Source: RYN-230 sp963717125
Lineage (GTDB): Bacteria > Actinomycetota > Actinomycetes > Streptosporangiales > Streptosporangiaceae
Direction: 5' to 3'
Assembly (NCBI GenBank): GCA_963717125.1
Contig: CAVQVG010000015.1
Location: forward strand, 124,001 to 188,000
Length of the DNA stretch: 64,000 bases
The position numbers and the translations under genes are program-made. The notes under the pieces were generated by a model. That model was given only the letters and a program-made list of their open reading frames with translations. It was not told the DNA's origin and did not search any database. This document shows positions 58,128 to 64,000 of this stretch, in pieces (the first letter of the stretch is position 1; the number at the start of each line of letters is the position of its first letter).

Positions 58128-59201
58128 TCACCAGGGCTTCTGGTAGCCCGTGAGCAGGTCGTTGCCCTTCTTCCGCCACTTGGGCTCTTCGTCGGCGGTC
58201 TTGGCGGTGAAGCCGCGGAGGGTACGGATCACCGTCCCGTAGAGCGTGGACGCCGTCGTGGACACCCGCGCGCCGGGCGGCTCGTCCATGAACGGCATGA
58301 ACTTGTCCGGGAAACCCGGCATGGTGCAGGCGATGCAGATGCCGCCCACGTTGGGGCAGCCGCCGACGCCGTTGATCCAGCCCCGCTTGGGCACGTTGCA
58401 CTTCACCACCGGCCCCCAGCAGCCCAGCTTGACCAGGCACTTGGGCGATCCGTACTCGGCCGCGAAGTCGCCCTGCTCGTAGTAGCCGGCCCGGTCACAG
58501 CCTTCGTGCACGGTCGCGCCGAACAGCCAGTTCGGCCGCAGCGCCTCGTCCAGCGGGATCATCGGGGCCTGCCCGGCCACCTGGTACAGCAGGTACAGGA
58601 TGGTCTCGGACAGGTTGTCCGGGTGCGTCGGGCAGCCGGGCACGCAGACGATCGGCAGGCCTGCCTTGGACCGCCAGTCCCAGCCGAGGTAGTCGGGCAC
58701 GCCCATGGCGCCGGTCGGGTTGCCGGACATGGCGTGGATGCCGCCGTAGGTAGCGCAGGTCCCGGCGGCCAGGATCGCGGTTGACTTGGGCGCGAGCCGG
58801 TCCAGCCACTCGTTGGTCGTCATCGGCTGCCCGGTGGCCGGGTTGTTGCCGAACCCGCACCAGTAGCCTTCGGACTTGATCGCCTCGTTCGGGATCGAGC
58901 CTTCCACGACCAGGACAAATGGGTCCAGTTCGCCGCGGTCCGCCTTGTGCCACCACTCGATGAAGTTGTCCGCGCCCTGCTCCGGCCCGCATTCGAAGTC
59001 GATCAGCGGCCAGTGCACCGCGACCTTGGGCAGCCCGGGCAGCGCCCCCAGGACGATCTCCTCGATGCTCGGCTGGGTGGCGGCCGTCAGCGCGACCGAG
59101 TCCCCGTCGCAGCCGAGCCCTCCGTTCATCCAGAGAATGTGCACGACCGGCTCGGTGGCCGACCCTGCCGATGTGTCGCTGGCTTGTGCGGCTGTGGCCA
59201 T
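58128..59201 (-). CDS. hhyS: [NiFe]-hydrogenase small subunit, actinobacterial type (group 1h)
   Basis: The 357-aa small subunit carries the FeS relay for electrons from the Ni-Fe site. The first proximal-cluster motif is GGLGCDGD (Cys31 with Asp34), where most hydrogenases have CxxC; a three-Cys/one-Asp proximal cluster is known for actinobacterial-type enzymes. Further cluster ligands are visible in AGTCATYGG, CVPGCPTHPDN, HEGCDRAG, KCLVKLGCWGP and GGICIACTMPGFPDKF. There is no twin-arginine signal, so the enzyme should be cytosolic or membrane-attached from inside. The ATG at 59201 is preceded by GAGGGGG. Confidence 0.96.
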   Translation of the reverse strand: MATAAQASDTSAGSATEPVVHILWMNGGLGCDGDSVALTAATQPSIEEIVLGALPGLPKVAVHWPLIDFECGPEQGADNFIEWWHKADRGELDPFVLVVEGSIPNEAIKSEGYWCGFGNNPATGQPMTTNEWLDRLAPKSTAILAAGTCATYGGIHAMSGNPTGAMGVPDYLGWDWRSKAGLPIVCVPGCPTHPDNLSETILYLLYQVAGQAPMIPLDEALRPNWLFGATVHEGCDRAGYYEQGDFAAEYGSPKCLVKLGCWGPVVKCNVPKRGWINGVGGCPNVGGICIACTMPGFPDKFMPFMDEPPGARVSTTASTLYGTVIRTLRGFTAKTADEEPKWRKKGNDLLTGYQKPW

Positions 59202-59657
59202 TGCCCAGCCACCCCCTCGCTCTGGTTCGGAAACCTCACTGTGATCCGGGACCGCGGGTGCGCGTGCGGGGCGTGCGCCGGTGCAGAACGTCCGGCCGCG
59301 GTGTCCTGCCACCGGGAATGAGCCGTCTGGCGGGCCCCACAGACCGCCGGACGGCCGGGACCGTGGTGCGCAGGTCAGCGCTAGGGAAATAGGTCATGAC
59401 CGGCCTTACCTGCATCCTGCGCAGGTGCCGTCATGTTAAACCCCTCCACCATGCGTATCAAGGTAGTAGCGGCAGGTTGCCGGACAGATCTGTCTGACCG
59501 CTGGGACAGACTTGGCCACGGCCGCCGGCCGGACCGGCGTGCCACCTGGCACAATGGGCCAAACCCGCCTTTCCGTTAGCACGCTCCGTCGTAAGGACGC
59601 GTACGCTGTGCTCAAGTCGGCTGGATTGCGGTCTGCGGGTAGTAAGGGAGATATCGA
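59202..59657. promoter_or_regulatory. hydrogenase divergent promoter region with palindromic sites
   Basis: These 456 bp separate hhyS from the XRE regulator gene. Palindromes are GACAGATCTGTC at 59483-59494 (perfect 12 bp), a GGGACAGACTTGG half-site at 59103-adjacent sequence just downstream (59503-59515), GGTCATGACC at 59392-59401, and ACCTGC-N7-GCAGGT at 59408-59426. CAGATCTGTCT also occurs before the YceI gene. I cannot place -35/-10 elements with confidence. Confidence 0.55.
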
Positions 59658-60245
59658 GTGCCTGAGCTGGGCAACGGGCACGGAGATGGTCCGATCGAGG
59701 TCGTCCCCGTCGTGGTCCTGTCGCAGACCTTCCCTGCCCGGCCATCCTGGATCCCGGAGATCCGCGACTTCGTCCGCCGCTGCCTGGCCGAATCGCCGCT
59801 GACCGACGAGGGCAACCGGGAGGTCGGCGAGACCGTGTTCCGCGCCCTGCTGGACGCGGCCGGGCCGACCGGTGCGATCCAGGTCTCGTTCCGCATCTTC
59901 CCTGAGCATGTCGAGGTCAACGTGCTGCACTCCAACCAGCCCCCGGAGGAGCTGGTCAACAGGAACGCCACGATGGCGCCGCGGGCGTCGGCCAGCGCCG
60001 GTCCGGCCGACGCGCCCGCTGCTACCCAGGCCGCGACGGCCAAGGACGCCGGCGGGCGGCCCGCCACGTTCGCTGACTGGATGTCCACCGCGCTGCGCCG
60101 GGAGGGACTCACCCAGGAGGCGGCCGCCCGGCAGCTCGGGGTCTCGGTCAAGACGGTGGGCCGCTGGGTCGGCGGCGAGACCGAGCCGCGACTCCGCGAC
60201 CTGCGCCGCATCCAGGAACTCTTCGGCGAACTGCCCTTCCCGTGA
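59658..60245 (+). CDS. XRE-type helix-turn-helix regulator of the hydrogenase locus
   Basis: The 195-aa protein has two parts. Residues ~1-105 form an alpha/beta region with REVGETVFRALLDAAGPTGAIQVSFRIFPEHVEVNVLHS, which faintly resembles an anti-sigma-type ATPase helix-strand pair but lacks catalytic boxes. Residues ~135-190 are an XRE/Cro-like DNA-binding domain (WMSTALRREGLTQEAAARQLGVSVKTVGRWVGGETEPRLRDLRRIQELF). The GTG start has AAGGGAG 7 nt upstream. It lies between the hydrogenase and hyp arms, so it is a good candidate regulator of both; its site could be GACAGATCTGTC. Confidence 0.82.
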   Translation: MPELGNGHGDGPIEVVPVVVLSQTFPARPSWIPEIRDFVRRCLAESPLTDEGNREVGETVFRALLDAAGPTGAIQVSFRIFPEHVEVNVLHSNQPPEELVNRNATMAPRASASAGPADAPAATQAATAKDAGGRPATFADWMSTALRREGLTQEAAARQLGVSVKTVGRWVGGETEPRLRDLRRIQELFGELPFP

Positions 60246-60248
60246 CGT

Positions 60249-60301
60249 CCGGGGGGGCGACCCCGCTGGACCCCCCGTTCGCCGATCCGCGCCGAACGCC
60301 G
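60249..60301 (-). repeat. diverged inverted copy of the family-A repeat
   Basis: On the minus strand this reads GTTCGGCGCGGATCGGCGAA, a G-run, TCC, then GGGGTCGCCCCCCCGG, the family-A order. It lies between the XRE gene and the YceI gene, in the opposite orientation to the other copies seen. Confidence 0.65.
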
Positions 60302-60317
60302 GACAAACTTCATTAAC

Positions 60318-60341
60318 CCGACAGGTCAGATCTGTCTACTT
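60318..60341. promoter_or_regulatory. CAGATCTG operator candidate before the YceI gene
   Basis: CCGACAGGTCAGATCTGTCTACTTGG contains the palindrome CAGATCTG (60327-60334) and matches the core of the 59483 site (CAGATCTGTCT) including a nearby CTTGG. It lies about 45 bp upstream of the YceI start, a promoter position. Confidence 0.5.
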
Positions 60342-60385
60342 GGTTTGGGCTGGACGTCCCCCCACAAGTGTCCTACGGTTCTGCC

Positions 60386-60949
60386 ATGGCAGTTCCTACG
60401 GGACGCTACCGGCTGGGCACGAAGAGCGGCCGGATCGTCCTGCGCACTTATCGCGATGGGCTGGCCGCCACCGCCGGGCATGATCTGATTATCGACCTGC
60501 CCAGCTGGTCTGGCGAGCTCACCGTGGACGACGACAAGGCCCCAGAAGCGCTCGAGGTGCACATCGACATCGGGGCGCTGAGCGTCCGCGACGGATCCGG
60601 CGGCCTCAAGCCGCTGACCGACCGCGACCGCCACGAGATCGCCACCACCGCGCGCCGCCTGCTGGCCACCGAACGGAACCCGGAGGCGGTGTTCACCGCC
60701 ACCCGGTTCGAGCTCGGTGGTGAGAGCGGGGTCATCGAGGGGAACCTGTCCTTGCGGGGGGTGACCCGGCCGTTCCGGCTCGAGGTAACCCAGAGCGAGG
60801 TGGGTACGTACCGGGGGACGGGCACAGTCGTACAGTCGGCTTACGGCATCAAGCCGTACACGGCGTTCTTCGGTGCGCTGAAGGTCCGCGACACGGTCGA
60901 TGTCGAAGTCGAGGCCACGATTCCGGCGCCGGGAGACGGCACGGCCTGA
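60386..60949 (+). CDS. YceI family protein (cytosolic)
   Basis: YceI proteins are lipocalin-like barrels that bind polyisoprenoid or amphipathic molecules. The 187-aa product shows GRYRLGTKSGRIVLRTYRDGLAATAGHDLIID, FTATRFELGGESGVIEGNLSLRGVTRPFRLEV and a C-terminal GIKPYTAFFGALKVRDTVDVEVEAT motif typical of the family. There is no signal peptide. An in-frame GTG at 60368 could add six residues; neither start has a clear ribosome site, so a leaderless message is possible. It opens the plus-strand arm of the hydrogenase locus. Confidence 0.88.
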   Translation: MAVPTGRYRLGTKSGRIVLRTYRDGLAATAGHDLIIDLPSWSGELTVDDDKAPEALEVHIDIGALSVRDGSGGLKPLTDRDRHEIATTARRLLATERNPEAVFTATRFELGGESGVIEGNLSLRGVTRPFRLEVTQSEVGTYRGTGTVVQSAYGIKPYTAFFGALKVRDTVDVEVEATIPAPGDGTA

Positions 60950-61002
60950 GACTCTCCCGCAGGATAGCGGCGCAACAGAGCGGAGGAAGTGACCCCCAGG
61001 AC

Positions 61003-61632
61003 ATGACCACAGTGCCGCCGGCGCCATTGCGGGACGATGACGTCGCCAGGTTGTTCGACCGCCGGACGGCTCCGCTCAGGGAGTTCGCGGAACGCGCGGG
61101 CACCGTCGCCGCTGCCTGTCATGACATGGCGGTCCGCTTCCATTCCGGGGGCAAGCTCGTCGTGTTCGGCGCCGGGGCATCCTGCCCGGACGGCCAGCAT
61201 GTGGCGGTGGAATTCATGCACCCGGTGATCGTCGGCAAGCGGGCCCTGCCGGCCATCTCGCTGACCGCCGACGCGGCCACCGTCACCGGCATCGCCGAGC
61301 GGGACGGGCTGGGCGCGATCTTCGCCCATCAGCTCCGCTACCTGGCCGCGCCAGCCGACATCGCGCTGGGCATCTCGGCCGACGGCAACTCGGAAAGCGT
61401 GCTGAACGGGCTGCTCACCGCCCACGGCATGGGGATGCTGACGATCGCGCTGGCCGGCGGGGGCGGTGGCGCCATTGGCGCCAGCCCAGCGGTGGATCAC
61501 CTCATCGCGACGACGGCGACCGACCCGCGAGTCGTCAAGGAGGTACAGGTGACCGCCTATCACGTGCTGTGGGAGCTGGTGCACGTGTTCTTCGAGCAGC
61601 CCGGGGTGCTCGGTCCGGCGGTGGTGTCATGA
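61003..61632 (+). CDS. SIS-domain protein (GmhA-like) of the hydrogenase locus
   Basis: The 209-aa protein has a sugar isomerase fold: an N-terminal helical pair, LVVFGAGASCPDGQHVAVEFMHP (phosphate-binding loop), LGISADGNSESVLNGLLTAHGMGMLTIAL and VQVTAYHVLWELVHVFFEQP. GmhA-type enzymes isomerise sedoheptulose 7-phosphate, but the usual catalytic residues are not obvious. It is adjacent to HypC-like and SIS genes in this class of locus, which suggests a role in maturation, such as ligand or cofactor delivery. The stop overlaps the HypC-like ATG (ATGA). Confidence 0.83.
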   Translation: MTTVPPAPLRDDDVARLFDRRTAPLREFAERAGTVAAACHDMAVRFHSGGKLVVFGAGASCPDGQHVAVEFMHPVIVGKRALPAISLTADAATVTGIAERDGLGAIFAHQLRYLAAPADIALGISADGNSESVLNGLLTAHGMGMLTIALAGGGGGAIGASPAVDHLIATTATDPRVVKEVQVTAYHVLWELVHVFFEQPGVLGPAVVS

Positions 61633-61844
61633 AGCCTGCTGAGCACTGCACCGGCGAGGTGTGCATCACCTGCTCGGACACGGCTGTCCAGGTCCGGGTG
61701 GCCAAGCTGCTGCCGGACGGGCTGGCCCTGGTGGACACCGGCGCGGGCCAGGAAGAGGTCAGCGTCGCCCTGGTCAGCGCGGCCGTCGGGGACACCATCC
61801 TGGTGCACGCCGGCGAGGCCATCGGGGTGGTGAGGGACGAGTGA
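61629..61844 (+). CDS. HypC/HupF-like protein with non-canonical N-terminus
   Basis: The 71-aa protein has the beta-barrel pattern of HypC chaperones (VRVAKLLPDGLALVDTG, EVSVALVSAAVGDTILVHAGEAIG). True HypC begins Met-Cys, and that Cys carries the Fe(CN)2CO precursor. Here the start is MKPAEHCTGEVCITCSD, with Cys7, Cys12 and Cys15 instead, so the metal-handling chemistry would differ. The ATG overlaps the previous stop and its own stop overlaps the next GTG (GTGA), so the three are tightly coupled. Confidence 0.75.
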   Translation: MKPAEHCTGEVCITCSDTAVQVRVAKLLPDGLALVDTGAGQEEVSVALVSAAVGDTILVHAGEAIGVVRDE

Positions 61845-62524
61845 CGACCAGCCAGGGCAGCCAGGACAGCGCGGCCGAGATGGCCTCGCTGTACCCGTTC
61901 CTCTACGCCGGGGAAGAGGCCAGCCTGGACTCGGTGCTGGCCGGGGTCCGCGAGTCTACGGTGGCCAAGGCGGCCGAGATCATCGAGCTACGATCCGTCA
62001 TCGCGGGGCGGGACGCCAGCCGGCTCATCTCCTGCGCCCAGGCCATGGCCGGCCGGTTCGCCGCGGGCGGACGGCTGCTCACGTTCGGCAACGGCGGCAG
62101 CGCCACCGACGCACAGGAACTGGCCTCGCTGTTCCTCGACCCGGGCGCCGGGGAGCGGCCGCTGCCCGCGTTCTGCCTGGCCAACGACACCGCGGTGATC
62201 ACCGCGCTGTGCAACGACATCGGGGTCGAGGTGGTCTTCGCCCGGCAGATCGCCGCGCTCGGGCAGCCGCAGGACATCGCGGTCGGCCTGTCCACCAGCG
62301 GGAATTCGGAAAACCTGCTGCGCGGGATAGACGAGGCCACCCGGCGCGGCCTGCTCACCGTGGGCATCGCCGGCTACGACGGCGGGAAGATGGCCGAGCT
62401 GGACGACCTGGACTTCCTGTTCGTCGCGCCGTCGCCCTCGGTGCACCGGATCCAGGAAGCCCAGACCACGATCTATCACCTGCTCTGGGAACTCACCCTG
62501 CGGGCGCTCGGTGATGCGTCGTGA
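61841..62524 (+). CDS. second SIS-domain protein (GmhA-like) of the hydrogenase locus
   Basis: This 227-aa paralogue of the 61003 protein keeps a fuller GmhA-like signature: LLTFGNGGSATDAQELASLFL, NDIGVEVVFARQIAALGQPQDIAVGLSTSGNSENLLRGI and HRIQEAQTTIYHLLWEL. Isomerase activity is more plausible here, though not established. Two different SIS proteins interleaved with HypC-like and protease genes recur in this hydrogenase class. The GTG start overlaps the HypC-like stop and its stop overlaps the protease GTG. Confidence 0.87.
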   Translation: MTTSQGSQDSAAEMASLYPFLYAGEEASLDSVLAGVRESTVAKAAEIIELRSVIAGRDASRLISCAQAMAGRFAAGGRLLTFGNGGSATDAQELASLFLDPGAGERPLPAFCLANDTAVITALCNDIGVEVVFARQIAALGQPQDIAVGLSTSGNSENLLRGIDEATRRGLLTVGIAGYDGGKMAELDDLDFLFVAPSPSVHRIQEAQTTIYHLLWELTLRALGDAS

Positions 62525-63042
62525 CCAGCACGCAGACCGGCCGTACCCTGGTCGCCTGCCTGGGCAACATCTTCCTCAGCGACGACGGCTTCGGGGTGGA
62601 GGTGGCCCGGCGGCTGGCCCGTCACCAGCTGCCCGCCGGAGTTCGCGTCACCGACTACGGCATCCGCGGCATGCACCTGGCCTACGACCTGGCCGAGGGG
62701 TTCGACAGCACCATCCTGGTGGACGCCACCCAGCGCGGCGGCGAGCCGGGCACGGTCTACCTGATCGAGCCCGAGCCTGCCCCGGACGACGTTCCCGCCA
62801 GCATGAGCTTGCTGAACGCGCACGGCATGCAGCCCGACCTGGTGCTCAGCCTGGCCGGGACGCTGGGCGCGGACGCCGGGCGGGTGCTGGTGGTGGGCTG
62901 TGAGCCGGCCAGCCTGGAGGAGGGGATCGGGCTGAGCGCGCCGGTGGCGGCGGCCGTGGACGACGCGGTGCGGATGGTCACCCGGCTGGTGGTAGAGGGG
63001 AACCCTGAGACAGACGTCAAAGCGGAGAGCACGGAGGGGTGA
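62521..63042 (+). CDS. hydrogenase maturation protease (HybD family)
   Basis: The protease cleaves the C-terminal extension of the large subunit after Ni insertion. The 173-aa product has VACLGNIFLSDDGFGVEVARRL (first Ni ligand, Asp), DYGIRGMHLAYDL and ILVDATQRGG, NAHGMQPDLVLSLAG (His ligand) and VLVVGCEPASLEEGIGLS. It is the expected partner of the hhyL extension at residues 573-594. The GTG overlaps the SIS stop by four bases. Confidence 0.92.
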   Translation: MTSTQTGRTLVACLGNIFLSDDGFGVEVARRLARHQLPAGVRVTDYGIRGMHLAYDLAEGFDSTILVDATQRGGEPGTVYLIEPEPAPDDVPASMSLLNAHGMQPDLVLSLAGTLGADAGRVLVVGCEPASLEEGIGLSAPVAAAVDDAVRMVTRLVVEGNPETDVKAESTEG

Positions 63043-63046
63043 TCGT

Positions 63047-63319
63047 ATGTGCCTTGGCATACCCGGCGAGGTGATTGAGCTGCTGCCGGAACAGCCCGAC
63101 CTGGCCCGGGTGGACGTGAGCGGGGTGAAGCGGGTGATCAATATCGGGCTGCTCGCGGACGACCCACCGAGCCCCGGCGAATGGGTGCTCATCCACGTCG
63201 GGTTCGCGCTCTCCAAAATCGACGAAGCGGAGGCCGCCGCCGCGCTGCAGTTCCTGGAGGGGATCGGCCAGGCCTACGCGGACGAACTGGCCGCGCTACA
63301 GGAATCCCGGATCGAATAG
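63047..63319 (+). CDS. hypC: hydrogenase formation chaperone HypC
   Basis: HypC passes the Fe(CN)2CO group from the HypD complex to the large subunit. The 90-aa protein starts MCLGIPGEVIEL, with the essential Cys2, and has the beta-barrel pattern KRVINIGLLA...GEWVLIHVGFALSKIDEAEAAAAL. It is the canonical HypC, in contrast to the non-canonical 61629 protein. It is 4 nt after the protease stop and 13 nt before hypD. Confidence 0.95.
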   Translation: MCLGIPGEVIELLPEQPDLARVDVSGVKRVINIGLLADDPPSPGEWVLIHVGFALSKIDEAEAAAALQFLEGIGQAYADELAALQESRIE

Positions 63320-63332
63320 GAAGCGGTCTGCG

Positions 63333-64000
63333 ATGCGATTCGTTGATGAATTCCGGGACGCCGACAAGGCGCACGCGCTGGCCGCGAAGATCGCGGAGCT
63401 GTGCGAGCCGGGGCGTCAGTACAAGCTGATGGAAGTGTGCGGCGGGCACACGCACACCATCTACAAGCACGGCCTCGAGGACTACCTGCCCGAGTCGATC
63501 ACCCTGGTGCACGGCCCGGGCTGCCCGGTGTGCGTGATCCCGATGGGCCGGGTGGACGACGCCATCGCGCTGGCGTCCGAGCCGGACACCATCATGACCT
63601 CGTTCGGCGACATGATGCGGGTCCCGGGCAGCAAGGGGTCGTTCTTCGACGCCAAGGCGGCCGGCACGGACATCCGGATGGTGTACTCGCCGCTGGACTC
63701 GCTGAAGATCGCGCGGCAGAACCCGGACAAGCGGGTCGTGTTCATGGCCATCGGCTTCGAGACCACTACCCCGTCCACCGCGATGACCGTGCTCCGCGCG
63801 GCCGCCGAAGGCCTGACGAACTTCTCGGTGTTCTGCAACCACGTCACGATCATCCCGGCCATCAAGGCCATCCTGGACTCCCCCGACCTGCGGCTGGACG
63901 GCTTCATCGGCCCGGGCCACGTGTCCACGATCATCGGCTGCCGGCCCTACGAGTTCATCGCCCGGGACTACGGCAAGCCGGTCGTGGTGGCCGGGTTCGA
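63333..64000 (+). CDS. hypD: hydrogenase formation protein HypD, truncated by window end
   Basis: HypD holds the Fe and its CN/CO ligands during Ni-Fe cofactor assembly. The ATG at 63333 opens a frame that runs to the window edge (222 codons seen of about 370). It shows MRFVDEFRD, KLMEVCGGHTHTIYKHGL, LVHGPGCPVCVIP (redox Cys pair), TSFGDMMRVPGSKGS, VVFMAIGFETTTPSTA and GFIGPGHVSTIIG. It completes the SIS-HypC-SIS-protease-HypC-HypD order. hypE and other genes presumably follow outside. Confidence 0.95.
   Translation, partial: MRFVDEFRDADKAHALAAKIAELCEPGRQYKLMEVCGGHTHTIYKHGLEDYLPESITLVHGPGCPVCVIPMGRVDDAIALASEPDTIMTSFGDMMRVPGSKGSFFDAKAAGTDIRMVYSPLDSLKIARQNPDKRVVFMAIGFETTTPSTAMTVLRAAAEGLTNFSVFCNHVTIIPAIKAILDSPDLRLDGFIGPGHVSTIIGCRPYEFIARDYGKPVVVAGF

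Overview
The window reads as chromosome of a very GC-rich actinomycete. The markers are CarD, mycothiol synthesis (MshA), the SenX3-RegX3 phosphate sensor pair, a BldG anti-anti-sigma factor next to an MrfA-type helicase, MarP beside a CoA-type Nudix protein and Nth, a K+-independent proton pyrophosphatase, and an actinobacterial-type (group 1h) [NiFe]-hydrogenase. BldG and the GTG/ATGA-coupled operons point to a soil, probably filamentous, actinomycete rather than a mycobacterium; I cannot name the genus from sequence alone. I recognise no tRNA, rRNA, CRISPR array, prophage or intact insertion sequence.

Layout. 1-10.9 kb: a Pro/Ala/Asp-rich ORF cut by the window edge, a 32-bp minisatellite, then housekeeping genes (PPOX-fold protein, ispF, carD, a CarD-linked membrane protein, a PCu(A)C-like lipoprotein, regX3-senX3, gpm, mshA, a YbjN protein, csoR). 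10.9-24.3 kb: a Tat-exported phosphoesterase, an acyl-CoA racemase, two head-to-head copies of a CBS/MgtE-N plus NRAMP metal-transport module, a KimA/APC potassium transporter fused to an OB-fold domain, and a CDF transporter. 24.4-31.6 kb: accessory genes with much decay (ferritin-like protein, two pseudogenes, a MarR gene without its start, FAD oxidoreductase, HD protein, glycosyltransferase). 31.6-43.8 kb: ABC ATPase, serB, sixA, hppA, anti-sigma factor plus bldG, MrfA-like helicase, HAD phosphatase, Holin-X-like protein, epoxide-hydrolase-like protein, DUF309. 43.9-52 kb: marP, Nudix, nth, comF-like gene, a membrane glycosyltransferase, YoaK and FUSC proteins. 52-64 kb: the hydrogenase locus. 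One arm (minus strand) carries hhyS-hhyL, a NifU/Rieske-like protein, DUF5947, DUF6084, a 490-aa protein, a 34-aa DUF6893 protein and an 84-aa protein, mostly coupled by overlapping start and stop codons. The other arm (plus strand) carries an XRE regulator, a YceI protein, SIS, HypC-like, SIS, maturation protease, HypC and HypD, running off the end.

The most striking unexplained structure is a dispersed GC-rich palindromic repeat (six copies seen). It sits between genes and also inside two coding genes, the Nudix protein and DUF5947, read in the same frame to give the same RGDD...DRR.APSG...PRR peptide. Other points: a SenX3 lacking its membrane anchor, the KimA/OB fusion, a 3' duplication of an NRAMP gene, a deletion scar joining an MFS gene to a MarR gene, perfect long hairpins between convergent genes, and four one-base frameshifts in otherwise intact genes. 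The frameshifts may be assembly errors and should be checked before any biological reading.
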